This document shows, piece by piece, positions 34,619 through 42,818 of a stretch of DNA of 64,000 nucleotides. The stretch is from Bradyrhizobium sp. B097 (GTDB lineage Bacteria; Pseudomonadota; Alphaproteobacteria; Rhizobiales; Xanthobacteraceae), in contig NZ_CP152412.1 in NCBI RefSeq assembly GCF_038957035.1, positions 4,708,501 to 4,772,500 on the forward strand, in the 5' to 3' direction. The stretch's first letter is position 1. Every line of letters begins with the position of its first letter. The notes under the pieces were generated by a model. The model saw only the letters and a program-made list of their open reading frames with translations, did no database searches and had not been told where the DNA came from. The position numbers and the translations under genes were made by a program.

Positions 34619-34864
34619 CTACTTCCCGGCGGCTTTGCGCAGCGCCGCGTTGATGCGGTCCTGCCAGCCAGGGCCGCCCTCCTGGAAATATGCCAGCACG
34701 TCCTGATCGATCCGCAGCGTGACCTGCTCCCGGACGCCGGGGACCGGGACGGCCGCAGTCTTTGGCAGCGCATCCGCGACTTTGGTGGTGGCCCGTTTGA
34801 ACGCCGCCTCGGCTTCGCTACGGGCATCGTTCAGGGTTCGCGGTCGTCTCGGCTGGTCGGCCAT
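34619..34864 (-). CDS. BrnA-like antitoxin family protein without an adjacent BrnT toxin
   Basis: An 81-residue protein. The C-terminal half VTLRIDQDVLAYFQEGGPGW and QDRINAALRKAAGK matches the ribbon-helix-helix of BrnA antitoxins, which bind DNA and neutralise the BrnT RNase toxin. The N-terminal half is basic and unstructured, with Ala-rich helices. No BrnT-like ORF (about 90 residues, normally immediately upstream) is present; instead cysK starts its stop codon 3 bp away on the same strand. It may be an orphan regulator or a solitary antitoxin. Family call fairly firm, function inferred. Confidence 0.7.
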   Translation of the reverse strand: MADQPRRPRTLNDARSEAEAAFKRATTKVADALPKTAAVPVPGVREQVTLRIDQDVLAYFQEGGPGWQDRINAALRKAAGK

Positions 34865-34867
34865 GTC

Positions 34868-35842
34868 CTAGATTCCTTCAAACAGCACCGTCGAGAGATA
34901 GCGCTCCGAGAATGACGGCACAATCGCCAGGATAGTCTTGCCCGCAGCCTCCGGCCGCTTGCCGATCTGCAAGGCGGCCGCGATTGCCGCCCCAGACGAG
35001 ATACCGCCGGGGATACCTTCGTTGCGCGCCAGCGCGCGCGCGGTCTCGATTGCGGTGGCGCTGTTGATCTTGACGATCTCGTCGATCACCGAGCGGTCGA
35101 GGATGTCAGGGATGAAGCCCGCGCCGATGCCCTGGATCTTGTGCGGCGTATGCTGGCCGCCCGACAGCACCGGGCTCTCCTCCGGCTCCACCGCGACGAC
35201 GCGCAATGACGGCTTGCGCGGCTTCAGCACCTGCCCGACGCCGGTGATGGTGCCGCCGGTGCCGACGCCGGCGACGAAATAGTCGATGTTGCCGCCGGTG
35301 TCGTTCCAGATCTCCTCCGCCGTGGTGCGGCGATGGATTTCGGGATTGGCGAGGTTCTTGAACTGCTGCGGCATGACGGCGTTGGGGGTCGTGCGCACGA
35401 GTTCTTCCGCGGTCGCGATCGAGCCCTTCATGCCCTGCGCCGCCGGGGTCAGCACGATCTCCGCGCCGAGGAAGGCGAGCATCCGCCGCCGCTCGATCGA
35501 CATCGACTCCGGCATCACGAGCTTCAGCCGATAGCCGCGCGACGCCGCGACATAGGCAAGCGCGATTCCAGTATTGCCCGAGGTCGGCTCGATCAGCACG
35601 GTGTCAGCGTTGATGATGCCGGCCTTCTCCATCGCCACGATCATCGCCGCGCCGATGCGGTCCTTCACGCTGGCCGCCGGATTGAAGTATTCCAGCTTGG
35701 CGAGGATCGTCGCGTTGACGCCGCTTGCCTGCGGCAGTCTGCGCAGCCGCACGATCGGCGTCGAGCCGATCGCATCGACGATGGAGTCAAAGACGCGGCC
35801 GCGTCCGGGTTGCACTGCACTCGTTGTCGACGGCGCGTCCAT
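34868..35842 (-). CDS. cysK: Cysteine synthase A (O-acetylserine sulfhydrylase)
   Basis: CysK forms cysteine from O-acetylserine and sulfide using pyridoxal phosphate. The 324-residue length is normal. The PLP Lys60 lies in [21 protein letters not shown] binds substrate, [13 protein letters not shown] binds the PLP phosphate, and [11 protein letters not shown] lies near the C-terminus. Start taken at ATG 35842, one codon after a TTG. It ends 3 bp before the BrnA-like gene, so the two are probably co-transcribed. It is divergent from a small zinc-ribbon gene across 228 bp that contain a spaced direct repeat (35963-35992). Confidence 0.95.
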   Translation of the reverse strand: MDAPSTTSAVQPGRGRVFDSIVDAIGSTPIVRLRRLPQASGVNATILAKLEYFNPAASVKDRIGAAMIVAMEKAGIINADTVLIEPTSGNTGIALAYVAASRGYRLKLVMPESMSIERRRMLAFLGAEIVLTPAAQGMKGSIATAEELVRTTPNAVMPQQFKNLANPEIHRRTTAEEIWNDTGGNIDYFVAGVGTGGTITGVGQVLKPRKPSLRVVAVEPEESPVLSGGQHTPHKIQGIGAGFIPDILDRSVIDEIVKINSATAIETARALARNEGIPGGISSGAAIAAALQIGKRPEAAGKTILAIVPSFSERYLSTVLFEGI

Positions 35843-35962
35843 CAAGCGGCTCCTGCTGCGGGATATGCTGGAAATATGCGGTCTTCTCTCATTAGAAGCA
35901 GCGCATCATGGCGCGCAAGTGAGAAACCGCCGAGACGCAAATTCGTTGCATCGCAAAATAAG

Positions 35963-35992
35963 AACCTACGCAAATAACGTAAAACCTACGCA
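35963..35992. promoter_or_regulatory. Direct repeat AACCTACGCA, 20-bp spacing, in a divergent promoter region
   Basis: AACCTACGCA occurs at 35963-35972 and 35983-35992, so the copies lie on the same face of the helix two turns apart. The surroundings are AT-rich relative to the genome. The repeats lie about 120 bp upstream of cysK and 80 bp upstream of the zinc-ribbon gene. They could bind a regulator controlling either gene (inference). Confidence 0.5.
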
Positions 35993-36070
35993 TTTGTGTT
36001 GCGACAAGGTCAAACAAGTGCGTCTATATACTTTCGTCAGGTGCAGCTCAGAACGCAAAGGGAGGCGCAC

Positions 36071-36286
36071 ATGCCAGCACTTGCTGAAGTCCGGTCGACC
36101 GCAGCGTCCAGACCCGATCCGCGCGGCAGCGATTTGCCGACCTGTCCTGTGTGTGCTGACTCCATGGTCGCGGCAGAAGCGTCCGCCTACCTGTTCGACA
36201 ATTTGATCAGCTATCTCTGGACCTGCGACAATTGCGGTTACGGGTTCGTAACCAAGCACACGGTGAAACCGATCGTGTGCAACTGA
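36071..36286 (+). CDS. Small zinc-ribbon-like protein
   Basis: A 71-residue protein starting at ATG 36071 behind a good GGGAGG site. Two Cys pairs, CPVC and CDNC, about 33 residues apart, suggest a four-Cys zinc ribbon. The sequence DSMVAAEASAYLFDNLISYLW lies between them, and the tail is GYGFVTKHTVKPIVC. Similar small proteins are common in Bradyrhizobium. DNA or protein binding is possible. It ends 10 bp before the convergent tgt gene. Confidence 0.75.
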   Translation: MPALAEVRSTAASRPDPRGSDLPTCPVCADSMVAAEASAYLFDNLISYLWTCDNCGYGFVTKHTVKPIVCN

Positions 36287-36296
36287 TCACTTAAGC

Positions 36297-37430
36297 TCAC
36301 CTCGGAGCGATGTCACCGCGCGCCCAACCGGCGCGCGTTTTCGTTTTGAAATCCTCGAACGTGCCGTTTGCCACCGCGTCGCGGATGCCCTGCATCAGCT
36401 CCTGGTAATAGGCGACGTTGATTTCGGACAGCAGCATTGCCCCAAGCGTTTCGCCTGATCGCACCAGATGGTGCAGATAAGCGCGCGAATAACTGCGCGC
36501 CGCGGGCCACGTGCTCTCTTCATCGAGCGGACGCGGATCGTCGATGTGCCGGGCGTTGCGCAGGTTGATCTGCCCGAACCGGGTGAACGCCATGCCGTGG
36601 CGTCCGTTCCGGGTCGGCATCACACAGTCGAACATGTCGACGCCGCGCGCCACCGCCTCCAGAATGTCCTCCGGCGTGCCTACGCCCATCAGATAGCGCG
36701 GCCGATCGGACGGCAGCGCCGGCGCGGTCTCCTCGATCATCGACAGCATCACCGCCTGCGGCTCGCCGACCGCCAGCCCGCCGATCGCGTAGCCGTGAAA
36801 ACCAATCTCGGTCAGGCCGCGCGCGCTGACGTGGCGGAGATCGGGGATGTCGCCGCCCTGGACGATGCCGAACAGCATGTAGCCGTCCGGCGCGCTCTCG
36901 AAGGCACGCTTGGAGCGTTCGGCCCAGCGCAGCGACAGCTGCATCGCGCGCTCGATGTCGGCGCGCTCGGCCGGCAGCCTCACGCACTCGTCCATCTGCA
37001 TCGCGATATCGGAGCCGAGCAGCCGCTGCACGTCGATCGAGCGCTCCGGCGACAGCTCGACCTTGGCGCCGTCGATATGCGAGCGGAAGGTCACGGCCTT
37101 CTCGGTCACCTTGCGCAGTTCCGAGAGCGACATCACCTGGAAGCCGCCGGAATCCGTCAGCATCGGGCCGCCCCAGCCGGTGAAGCGCTGCAGGCCGCCG
37201 AGCCCCGCGATCCGCTCGGCGCCCGGCCGCAGCATCAGGTGATAGGTGTTGCCGAGCACGATATCGGCGCCGGCATCGCGCACCTCGCGCCAATGCATGC
37301 CCTTCATCGCCCCGGCGGTACCGACCGGCATGAATGCGGGCGTCCGGACGACGCCATGCGGCGTGGTCAGGCGCCCGGTGCGGGCGGCGCCATCAGTGGC
37401 CAGCAGTTCGAAATGATTGGGAAGATTCAT
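36297..37430 (-). CDS. tgt: tRNA-guanine transglycosylase (queuine tRNA-ribosyltransferase)
   Basis: Tgt replaces guanine 34 of tRNAs with GUN anticodons by preQ1, the first tRNA-level step of queuosine synthesis. The 377-residue length is normal. Features: catalytic Asp in [13 protein letters not shown], the substrate loop [16 protein letters not shown], the nucleophilic Asp in [15 protein letters not shown], and GRHGMAFT. I chose ATG 37430 ([10 protein letters not shown]). The usual zinc-binding C-x-C-x2-C region appears changed: no cysteines are seen around [15 protein letters not shown] or in the [16 protein letters not shown] stretch, which is a notable difference. QueA, the next enzyme, is at 42965. 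Confidence 0.93.
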   Translation of the reverse strand: MNLPNHFELLATDGAARTGRLTTPHGVVRTPAFMPVGTAGAMKGMHWREVRDAGADIVLGNTYHLMLRPGAERIAGLGGLQRFTGWGGPMLTDSGGFQVMSLSELRKVTEKAVTFRSHIDGAKVELSPERSIDVQRLLGSDIAMQMDECVRLPAERADIERAMQLSLRWAERSKRAFESAPDGYMLFGIVQGGDIPDLRHVSARGLTEIGFHGYAIGGLAVGEPQAVMLSMIEETAPALPSDRPRYLMGVGTPEDILEAVARGVDMFDCVMPTRNGRHGMAFTRFGQINLRNARHIDDPRPLDEESTWPAARSYSRAYLHHLVRSGETLGAMLLSEINVAYYQELMQGIRDAVANGTFEDFKTKTRAGWARGDIAPR

Positions 37431-37550
37431 GCGGCTGCTTATTGCGTGTCGCCGGTGCCCGATCAACCCGTCGGGTAACGGCTCCCGCGCGACTTCGTGA
37501 ACGCCAACAGCCGGACGGATGCTTGCCCCGGAACGGTCCTTCCGTTAAAC

Positions 37551-37571
37551 AAAACGACACCGTATCGTTTT
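37551..37571. promoter_or_regulatory. Palindromic operator, TetR-type, upstream of the patatin gene
   Basis: AAAACGA-N7-TCGTTTT, perfect seven-base arms. It lies 113 bp before the patatin lipoprotein start. A relative at 39712-39732 matches 17 of 21 positions, including the whole ACCGTA core of the spacer. The tetR gene between these sites is the obvious candidate regulator. Confidence 0.65.
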
Positions 37572-37683
37572 ATGTCGAGAATAAGGCGGCGGCACTTCCC
37601 GTTGCGACTGCTATCCGCGTGAAACCTGACTGGCCGAGATGTTCCCACCCTGCAGCGCCCGGCCTGACCGCGTCCGCCATCGG

Positions 37684-38817
37684 ATGACAAGCGCTCATGC
37701 GATCCGGCAAGCGGTGCTGCTGTGCGGGCTCGCCTTCGCGCTGGCGGCCTGCAGCTCGCTGCCGCGGATGCCTTACACGGCGGCCAACGCCGCCAATTCG
37801 CGGGTGCTCGATCTCGACGGGCTGCGCCGTTACGCCGACGAGCCGGCGTCCAAATTCCGGCTCGAGAAGAACACCGTTGCCCCGATCAAGACCTATCTCG
37901 CCCTCTCCGGCGGCGGCGCCGACGGCGCCTATGGCGTCGGCGTCCTCAACGGCTGGACCGCGGCCGGCAACCGCCCGAGCTTCTCGGTCGTCTCCGGTGT
38001 CAGCACCGGCGGGCTGATCGCGCCCTTTGCATTCCTCGGCCCGCGCTACGACGATACGCTGAGGGAGGTCTACACGTCGGGGATCGCCGAAAGCCTGCTG
38101 CAGGACCCGAGCCTGATGCGGGTGCTGTTCGGCTCCGGCCTGTTCGGCAACAAGCGGCTGCGCGAGCTGGTGGCGCGCTACGTCGGCCAGGACGTTCTGA
38201 GCGAGGTGGCGCGCGAAAACGCCAAGGGCCGAAAACTCCTGATCGTCACCACCGATCTCGACACCCAGCGCACGGTGATCTGGGACATGGGACGGATCGC
38301 TGCCGTCGGAACGCCCGAGGCGCTACAGCTGTTTCGCGACGTGATGGCGGCCTCCGCCAGCATCCCGCTGGTGTTTCCGCCGATCATGATCGACGCCGAG
38401 GGCCAGGGGCGCCGCTTCCAGGAGATGCACGTCGACGGCGGCGTGACCGCTCCAGTCCTGACGCTGCCGGACGCACTGCTGTTCCGCGAGCGTAGCTGGC
38501 CCGCCGATGGCCGAATGAACATCTACATCCTCGTCAACAAGAAGCTCGAGGGCAACTTCGAGCTGGTGTCGAACTCGACGATCGACGTCGCTTCGCGCAG
38601 CATTTCCGCAATCACGCAGGCGCAGACGCGCTCGGTCATTCTCTCGACCTATGATTTCGCCCGCCGCAACCGGCTGGGCTTCCATCTGTCTTACATCGAG
38701 CGCGACTATCCGGCGCCGGAAACCCAAGGCTTCGACACCGCCTATATGCGCGCGCTCTACCAGCACGGCTACGAGAAGGCCGCCGCGGGGCAGGCCTGGA
38801 CCGCGACGCCGCCCTAA
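37684..38817 (+). CDS. Patatin-like phospholipase lipoprotein
   Basis: A 377-residue protein. The lipobox LAAC puts the lipidated Cys at residue 23, so it is membrane-anchored outside the cytoplasm. The patatin domain (about residues 75-270) has the oxyanion loop LSGGGADGAYGVGVL, the nucleophile Ser107 in GVSTG and the catalytic Asp251 in VDGG, giving an intact Ser/Asp dyad. It probably hydrolyses acyl esters of phospholipids. I chose ATG 37684; upstream in-frame sequence lacks a signal. A TetR-type operator precedes it and tetR follows 98 bp downstream. Confidence 0.88.
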   Translation: MTSAHAIRQAVLLCGLAFALAACSSLPRMPYTAANAANSRVLDLDGLRRYADEPASKFRLEKNTVAPIKTYLALSGGGADGAYGVGVLNGWTAAGNRPSFSVVSGVSTGGLIAPFAFLGPRYDDTLREVYTSGIAESLLQDPSLMRVLFGSGLFGNKRLRELVARYVGQDVLSEVARENAKGRKLLIVTTDLDTQRTVIWDMGRIAAVGTPEALQLFRDVMAASASIPLVFPPIMIDAEGQGRRFQEMHVDGGVTAPVLTLPDALLFRERSWPADGRMNIYILVNKKLEGNFELVSNSTIDVASRSISAITQAQTRSVILSTYDFARRNRLGFHLSYIERDYPAPETQGFDTAYMRALYQHGYEKAAAGQAWTATPP

Positions 38818-38915
38818 AGCGGGCCAGCCCCCGGTACCACCGAATGGACGAATCCGCATCGCGCGGGTTATAGACCGGACAGACCCGTCCGAACGCACAA
38901 CGAGATGAATGGGCA

Positions 38916-39653
38916 ATGGGATTGACGGCAACCAAGGCCAAGGTGGCCAAGCGCGGCGTGATCAAGTCACGTGGCGGCCGGCCGACCCGGGATGCTGCGA
39001 TCGAGCGCGACCAGCGGCTGATCGAGGTCGCCACGCGCCTGTTCCTCGAGCGCGGCTTCGATGCGACGTCGATCGACGCTGTGGCCGAGGCCGCCCGCGT
39101 CAGCAAGCCCACCGTCTACGGACAGTACGGCGACAAGCGCGGCCTGTTCACCGCGGTGCTCAGGCGCGAAATTGCCCGGTGGCTGGCCCCGCTCGCCGCC
39201 GCGGCGGCCGAAGCGCAGGCCGGCGGTAGCTGCGATGGTTCGGTCGAGGAACGGTTGATCGAGCTCGGGCGCCAGCTGCTGGTGCTGAACTGCAGCGCCG
39301 ACTCCATCGCCTTCAGCCGGATCCTGACCGCGCAGGCGATCAATTTCCCCGAGGTCGCCAAGCTTGCCGTCGACGAGGGCTGGTCGAAGGCGGTGTCGAC
39401 GACGGCGGATTTCTTCGACCATTTGGTCGACAATGGCGCTCTCGACCTCGAGGACACCACGATCGCGGCCGAGACCTTCCTCAACATGGTGGTCGGCCAC
39501 ACCCACCGGATGGCGACATTCGGGATTCTGATCGACATGAAAGCTGCCGTGACGCGGATGGAAGTCTCGATTCGGCTGTTCCTCGCCGGTGCCGTGGGAC
39601 CGCGGGACCGGCTGCGCGACGCAGCCAAGGCCCGTCGCCGGCCGGCGCGCTGA
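38916..39653 (+). CDS. TetR/AcrR-family transcriptional regulator
   Basis: A 245-residue regulator. A basic N-terminal extension (KAKVAKRGVIKSRGGRPTRD) precedes the TetR helix-turn-helix at about residues 30-78 (RLFLERGFDATSIDAVAEAA, VSKPTVYGQYGDKRGLFTAVL). The C-terminal ligand-binding domain resembles the AefR/TetR_C_7 type (GHTHRMATFGILIDMKAAV). Two related palindromes, 37551-37571 and 39712-39732, flank the patatin-tetR pair, so it probably controls the patatin gene, itself and the PepSY gene. Confidence 0.9.
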   Translation: MGLTATKAKVAKRGVIKSRGGRPTRDAAIERDQRLIEVATRLFLERGFDATSIDAVAEAARVSKPTVYGQYGDKRGLFTAVLRREIARWLAPLAAAAAEAQAGGSCDGSVEERLIELGRQLLVLNCSADSIAFSRILTAQAINFPEVAKLAVDEGWSKAVSTTADFFDHLVDNGALDLEDTTIAAETFLNMVVGHTHRMATFGILIDMKAAVTRMEVSIRLFLAGAVGPRDRLRDAAKARRRPAR

Positions 39654-39711
39654 CCGTTTTATAGGATCGTTTCGTCGTCTTACACGTTGCCGTGATGAGT
39701 CTTGAATAAAC

Positions 39712-39732
39712 AGAACGAAACCGTATTGTTTA
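39712..39732. promoter_or_regulatory. Second copy of the TetR-type operator
   Basis: AGAACGA-N7-TTGTTTA, with the spacer core ACCGTA conserved. It shares 17 of 21 bases with 37551-37571. It lies 59 bp after the tetR stop codon and 214 bp before the PepSY-like gene, so it may control that gene. Confidence 0.55.
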
Positions 39733-39945
39733 GTTGCAAAGAGACGCTCAGGGCCCGGATCGCCCCCCAAGGGTTCTGCGTCACCTTGTAACTTCGATCG
39801 TCACGACGGAGCTGCCGCCATCGCTCCGCCTGAACGTTCGGCGGCCGATCTCTGACTAACAGAGGTCGGCCGCACCTTTCTCGGCCCGCCCCTCGCTCTG
39901 CGAACGCGGGTCACGCGCGTGCACATGTTCAATACAGGTTTGACG

Positions 39946-40563
39946 ATGAGGACAGGACGATTGCGCGCACTGAGGCATTGGGCATTGGCAGCGCGGCTGC
40001 TTGCAACCGCGCTGCTGGCGCTGCCCTTCGCGTCGCCGGCCCATGCGATCACGAGCTCGGCTGCCGCCGCGCTCACCCCGCAGGACAGTGACAGCGCGCT
40101 CGACGTGCATGCGGTTCGCCGCGAGCTCGAGAGTTTCCAGTCCGCCCAGATCTCGCTGCGCAAGGCGATGGCGATCGCGGAGGCGCTGCACTCAGGCTCG
40201 ATCACCGCCGACATCAGCTTCGACGGCGCGTCGGATCCCGCAGTCTATCGGGTCAAGACCATGCAGCAGAACCGCATCTGGCAGCATGCGATCGACGCCT
40301 GGACCGGCCAAGTGGTCGGCGGCGAGCCCCCGTCGCCGCTGGCCTCCCTTGGCGCCGAAGACCGCGACAACCTTGTCGTGCTCAGGGCGCTGCGGCATCG
40401 GCTCGCCGATGCGGTGCGCGTCGCCGAGCACACGACATCAGGCAAGGCGATCAGCGGCGGCTTAATGCGCGAGCGCGGCAAGCTCAATTTCGTCATCGTG
40501 GTGCTGACGGGCAGCGACCTGAAAGAGGTGATCCTCGAGCCGCCCGGCGCGCGCCGGCGCTGA
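39946..40563 (+). CDS. Secreted PepSY-domain-like protein
   Basis: A 205-residue protein with signal peptide (LAARLLATALLALPFASPAHA) and start ATG 39946 behind CAGG. The region SAQISLRKAMAIAEALHSGS and ITADISFDGASDPAVYRVKTMQQNRIWQHAIDAWTGQVVG has the PepSY pattern: a helix, then strands with the D-x-xTG end. The remaining C-terminal part (LRALRHRLADAVRVAE and onward) is helical. PepSY domains often inhibit proteases or sense the envelope. Upstream starts exist at 39919 and 39925. Confidence 0.7.
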   Translation: MRTGRLRALRHWALAARLLATALLALPFASPAHAITSSAAAALTPQDSDSALDVHAVRRELESFQSAQISLRKAMAIAEALHSGSITADISFDGASDPAVYRVKTMQQNRIWQHAIDAWTGQVVGGEPPSPLASLGAEDRDNLVVLRALRHRLADAVRVAEHTTSGKAISGGLMRERGKLNFVIVVLTGSDLKEVILEPPGARRR

Positions 40564-40655
40564 GAGCGGCGCGGCGGTTGCCAGGTTTTTCCCGTGCCAA
40601 GTTTTCGCCCAAAAGCCGTTGACGGACGCCGATCTCTGCCGCATAAGTCCGCACC

Positions 40656-40727
40656 ATGATCACCGCGACCAAACGCACGACCAAAACCACCAAGCCCTCT
40701 GGGGCCTCGGGAGGCGTGCGCGCGTAG
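40656..40727 (+). CDS. Threonine/lysine-rich leader peptide of the asd attenuator
   Basis: A 23-codon frame from ATG 40656 to TAG 40727: MITATKRTTKTTKPSG followed by a short Gly/Val/Arg/Ala tail. Six of the first 13 codons are threonine (five ACC, one ACG) and three are lysine. These are end products of the pathway branch that Asd feeds. The frame sits immediately ahead of an intrinsic terminator and the asd gene, the standard arrangement for ribosome-mediated attenuation. No similarity to known leader peptides was tested. Confidence 0.75.
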   Translation: MITATKRTTKTTKPSGASGGVRA

Positions 40728-40788
40728 TCGGTCGTACAGCATCATCTCTACCCGAAGCCCCGCCTGATGAAGGTCCGGGGCTTTTTTA
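40701..40788 (+). promoter_or_regulatory. Ribosome-mediated transcription attenuator upstream of asd
   Basis: GGGGCCTCGGG at 40701-40711, inside the leader-peptide frame just after the Thr/Lys codons, can pair with CCCGAAGCCCC at 40751-40761 (10 of 11 pairs). The second segment overlaps the 5' arm of the terminator stem at 40755-40783, so the two structures exclude each other. A ribosome stalled at Thr codons 40662-40694 would leave the first segment free and favour the antiterminator. Confidence 0.75.
40755..40788 (+). terminator. Intrinsic terminator of the asd attenuator
   Basis: An eight-pair perfect stem AAGCCCCG / CGGGGCTT closes a 13-base loop and is followed by TTTTTT (the run overlaps the end of the stem). 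It lies only 38 bp upstream of the asd start and downstream of the Thr-rich leader peptide. Confidence 0.9.
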
Positions 40789-40825
40789 TTGCCCGCGTTA
40801 CGCTCAAATTCGAATGGAGGACAAA

Positions 40826-41851
40826 GTGAGTAACGATCCCGTCGTCGCGATTGTCGGCGTCACCGGCGCAGTCGGCGCCGAATTCATCGCCACCATGGAC
40901 AAGCGCGGCTTCCGCGTCGGCAAGCTGAAGGCGCTGGCGAGCGCCCGCTCGGCTGGCAAGACCGTCAGCTTCCGCGGCAAGCCGGTCGTAATTGAGGAGC
41001 TGAGCGAGCGCGCCTTCGAGGGCGTCGACATCGCCCTTTTCTCGGCCGGCAGCGGCATCTCGAAGAAGTTCGCGCCTGTCGCGGTGAAGTCCGGCGCCGT
41101 CGTGGTCGACAATTCGTCGGCCTTCCGGATGGATCCGAACGTGCCGCTGGTGATCCCCGAGATCAACGCCAACCGCATCCGCGACCACAAGGGCATCATC
41201 GCCAACCCGAACTGCGCCGCCATCACCGCGCTGGTGCCGCTGTGGCCGATCCACCGGAAGAACCGCATCAAGCGCGTGATCATCTCGACCTACCAGGCCG
41301 CGAGCGGCGCGGGAGCAGCCGCGATGGAGGAGCTCGTCGAATCCACCCGCGCCAATCTCAACGGGCAGGTCTACACCCCGAAGGTGATGCCGCACCCCTA
41401 CGCCTTCAACCTGTTCAACCACAACACGGCCATCGATCCGGAGACCGGCTACAACGACGAAGAGACCAAGGTCATCAAGGAGACCCACAAGATCTTCGAG
41501 GACGACAAGATCGCCATCGGCGTCACCTGCGTGCGGGTGCCGGTGCTGCGCGCGCATTGCGAGGCGATCACCTTCGAATGCGAGAAGCCGATCACCGAGG
41601 ACCAGGTGCGCGCGATCATGGCGCAGGCGCCGGGCGTCAAGATCGTCGACGATCGCGCCAAGAACTACTTCCCAATGCCGATCGATGCGTCCGGCCAGGA
41701 CGATGTGCTGGTCGGTCGCATCCGCAAGGATCTCAGCGATCCCTCCGGGCACTCGATCTCGATGTTCGTCGCAGCCGATCAGTTGCTCAAGGGCGCCGCA
41801 TTGAACGCGGTGCAGATCGCCGAGCTGCTGCCCGAGCGCGCAATGGCGTGA
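40826..41851 (+). CDS. asd: Aspartate-semialdehyde dehydrogenase
   Basis: Asd reduces aspartyl phosphate to aspartate semialdehyde with NADPH, feeding lysine/DAP, threonine, methionine and isoleucine synthesis. With the start at GTG 40826 it is 341 residues, normal for the family. NADP fold: VAIVGVTGAVGAEF. The catalytic Cys130 is in ANPNCAAIT, the acyl-binding Arg and His244 in VPVLRAHCE, and SSAFRMD binds cofactor. The GTG is preceded by a GGAGG at five-base spacing; an ATG at 40814 would place that site inside the gene, so GTG is preferred. Expression is probably controlled by the attenuator directly upstream. Confidence 0.96.
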   Translation: MSNDPVVAIVGVTGAVGAEFIATMDKRGFRVGKLKALASARSAGKTVSFRGKPVVIEELSERAFEGVDIALFSAGSGISKKFAPVAVKSGAVVVDNSSAFRMDPNVPLVIPEINANRIRDHKGIIANPNCAAITALVPLWPIHRKNRIKRVIISTYQAASGAGAAAMEELVESTRANLNGQVYTPKVMPHPYAFNLFNHNTAIDPETGYNDEETKVIKETHKIFEDDKIAIGVTCVRVPVLRAHCEAITFECEKPITEDQVRAIMAQAPGVKIVDDRAKNYFPMPIDASGQDDVLVGRIRKDLSDPSGHSISMFVAADQLLKGAALNAVQIAELLPERAMA

Positions 41852-41885
41852 GGGAATGACGCGAAGTCCTGCCCCGTCATCCTGA

Positions 41886-42818
41886 GAGCCTGACCGAAAA
41901 AGCAGTGAGTGATTTCAGTCGGCTGTGATTCCTTCGGATTTGCAAAGATTCGAGGGAGTGCACCATGCCATGGACCAAAATCACTCGTGCTCAGTATCTG
42001 CGGAACGGACTGCGCTATGCAAGCGACATGACCGACGCGGAGTGGCGTCTGATAGCCAGGAAGTTGCCGGGTCGGCGTCGATTGGGCCGCCCGCGGAAGG
42101 TTGATCTGCGCAAGGTAGTCGAGGCCATTTTGTTCATTCTGTCCACCGGCTGCCAATGGCGCGCTCTGCCGCGGGAGTTCCCGCCGTACTCGACGGTGCA
42201 AGGTTATTTCTATACTTGGCGCGATACTCGCCGATGGCACAGGATCGTGAAGGCTCTGGTCCGACAGGCACGGCGCAAACTCGGCCGCAAGCCGACACCG
42301 ACGGCGGCCGTCATCGACAGTCAGAGCGCTTCGACGACACAAGCCGGCGGCCCGCGCGGCTTCGATCCGGGCAAACGTGTTAACGGACGTAAGCGGCACA
42401 TCGTCACCGATACCAACGGTCTCTTGCTGGCCGTCCACGTTCACCCAGCCAATGTTCAGGACGTGCATGGTGCAGTCCCCTTACTGGAGCGCGTGCGAGA
42501 GCGCTTTCCGAAACTGCGTCATGTCTTTGCTGACCGGGTTTATCGCGGAAAGCAGCTTGTTGGCGCGCTCTCCCATTGCGGGCCATGGACCATTGAGATC
42601 GTTCAGCGGCCGCCTGGGGTCAAAGGCTTCCAGCTCTTACCACGACGCTGGGTCGTCGAGCGCACCTTCGCGTGGTTCGGCAGGTGTCGCCGCCTCTCCA
42701 GAGATTTCGAGGGCTCCGCCTCAACTGAGGTCGCCTGGCTCCTCGTAGCCCATCTCAGACTCTTGACCCGACGCCTCGCTACGCCCTGAAAATACTCAGC
42801 TCATTTGGAGTCAGACTC
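41886..42818 (+). mobile_element. IS5-family insertion sequence, IS1031-like, 933 bp, intact
   Basis: The left terminal repeat starts GAGCCTGACCGAAAAAG and the right, on the other strand, GAGTCTGACTCCAAATG; both end in TTTCAG about 33 bp inward. A TGA target duplication lies at 41883-41885 and 42819-42821, of the TNA type used by the IS1031 group. One full-length transposase gene is present. It inserted into a palindromic repeat, leaving asd and queA intact. Confidence 0.88.
41965..42789 (+). CDS. IS5-family transposase, full length
   Basis: A 274-residue transposase. The N-terminal DUF4096-like domain (MTDAEWRLIARKLPGRRRLG, LSTGCQWRALPREFPPYSTV) is followed by a DDE domain: first Asp in AAVIDSQSAST, a GFDPGKRVNGRKRHIVTDT block, second Asp in VFADRVYRG and Glu in RRWVVERTFAWFGR. 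Catalytic residues and ends are all present, so it may be active. It fills most of the element and starts 79 bp inside the left terminal repeat. Confidence 0.93.
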   Translation: MPWTKITRAQYLRNGLRYASDMTDAEWRLIARKLPGRRRLGRPRKVDLRKVVEAILFILSTGCQWRALPREFPPYSTVQGYFYTWRDTRRWHRIVKALVRQARRKLGRKPTPTAAVIDSQSASTTQAGGPRGFDPGKRVNGRKRHIVTDTNGLLLAVHVHPANVQDVHGAVPLLERVRERFPKLRHVFADRVYRGKQLVGALSHCGPWTIEIVQRPPGVKGFQLLPRRWVVERTFAWFGRCRRLSRDFEGSASTEVAWLLVAHLRLLTRRLATP

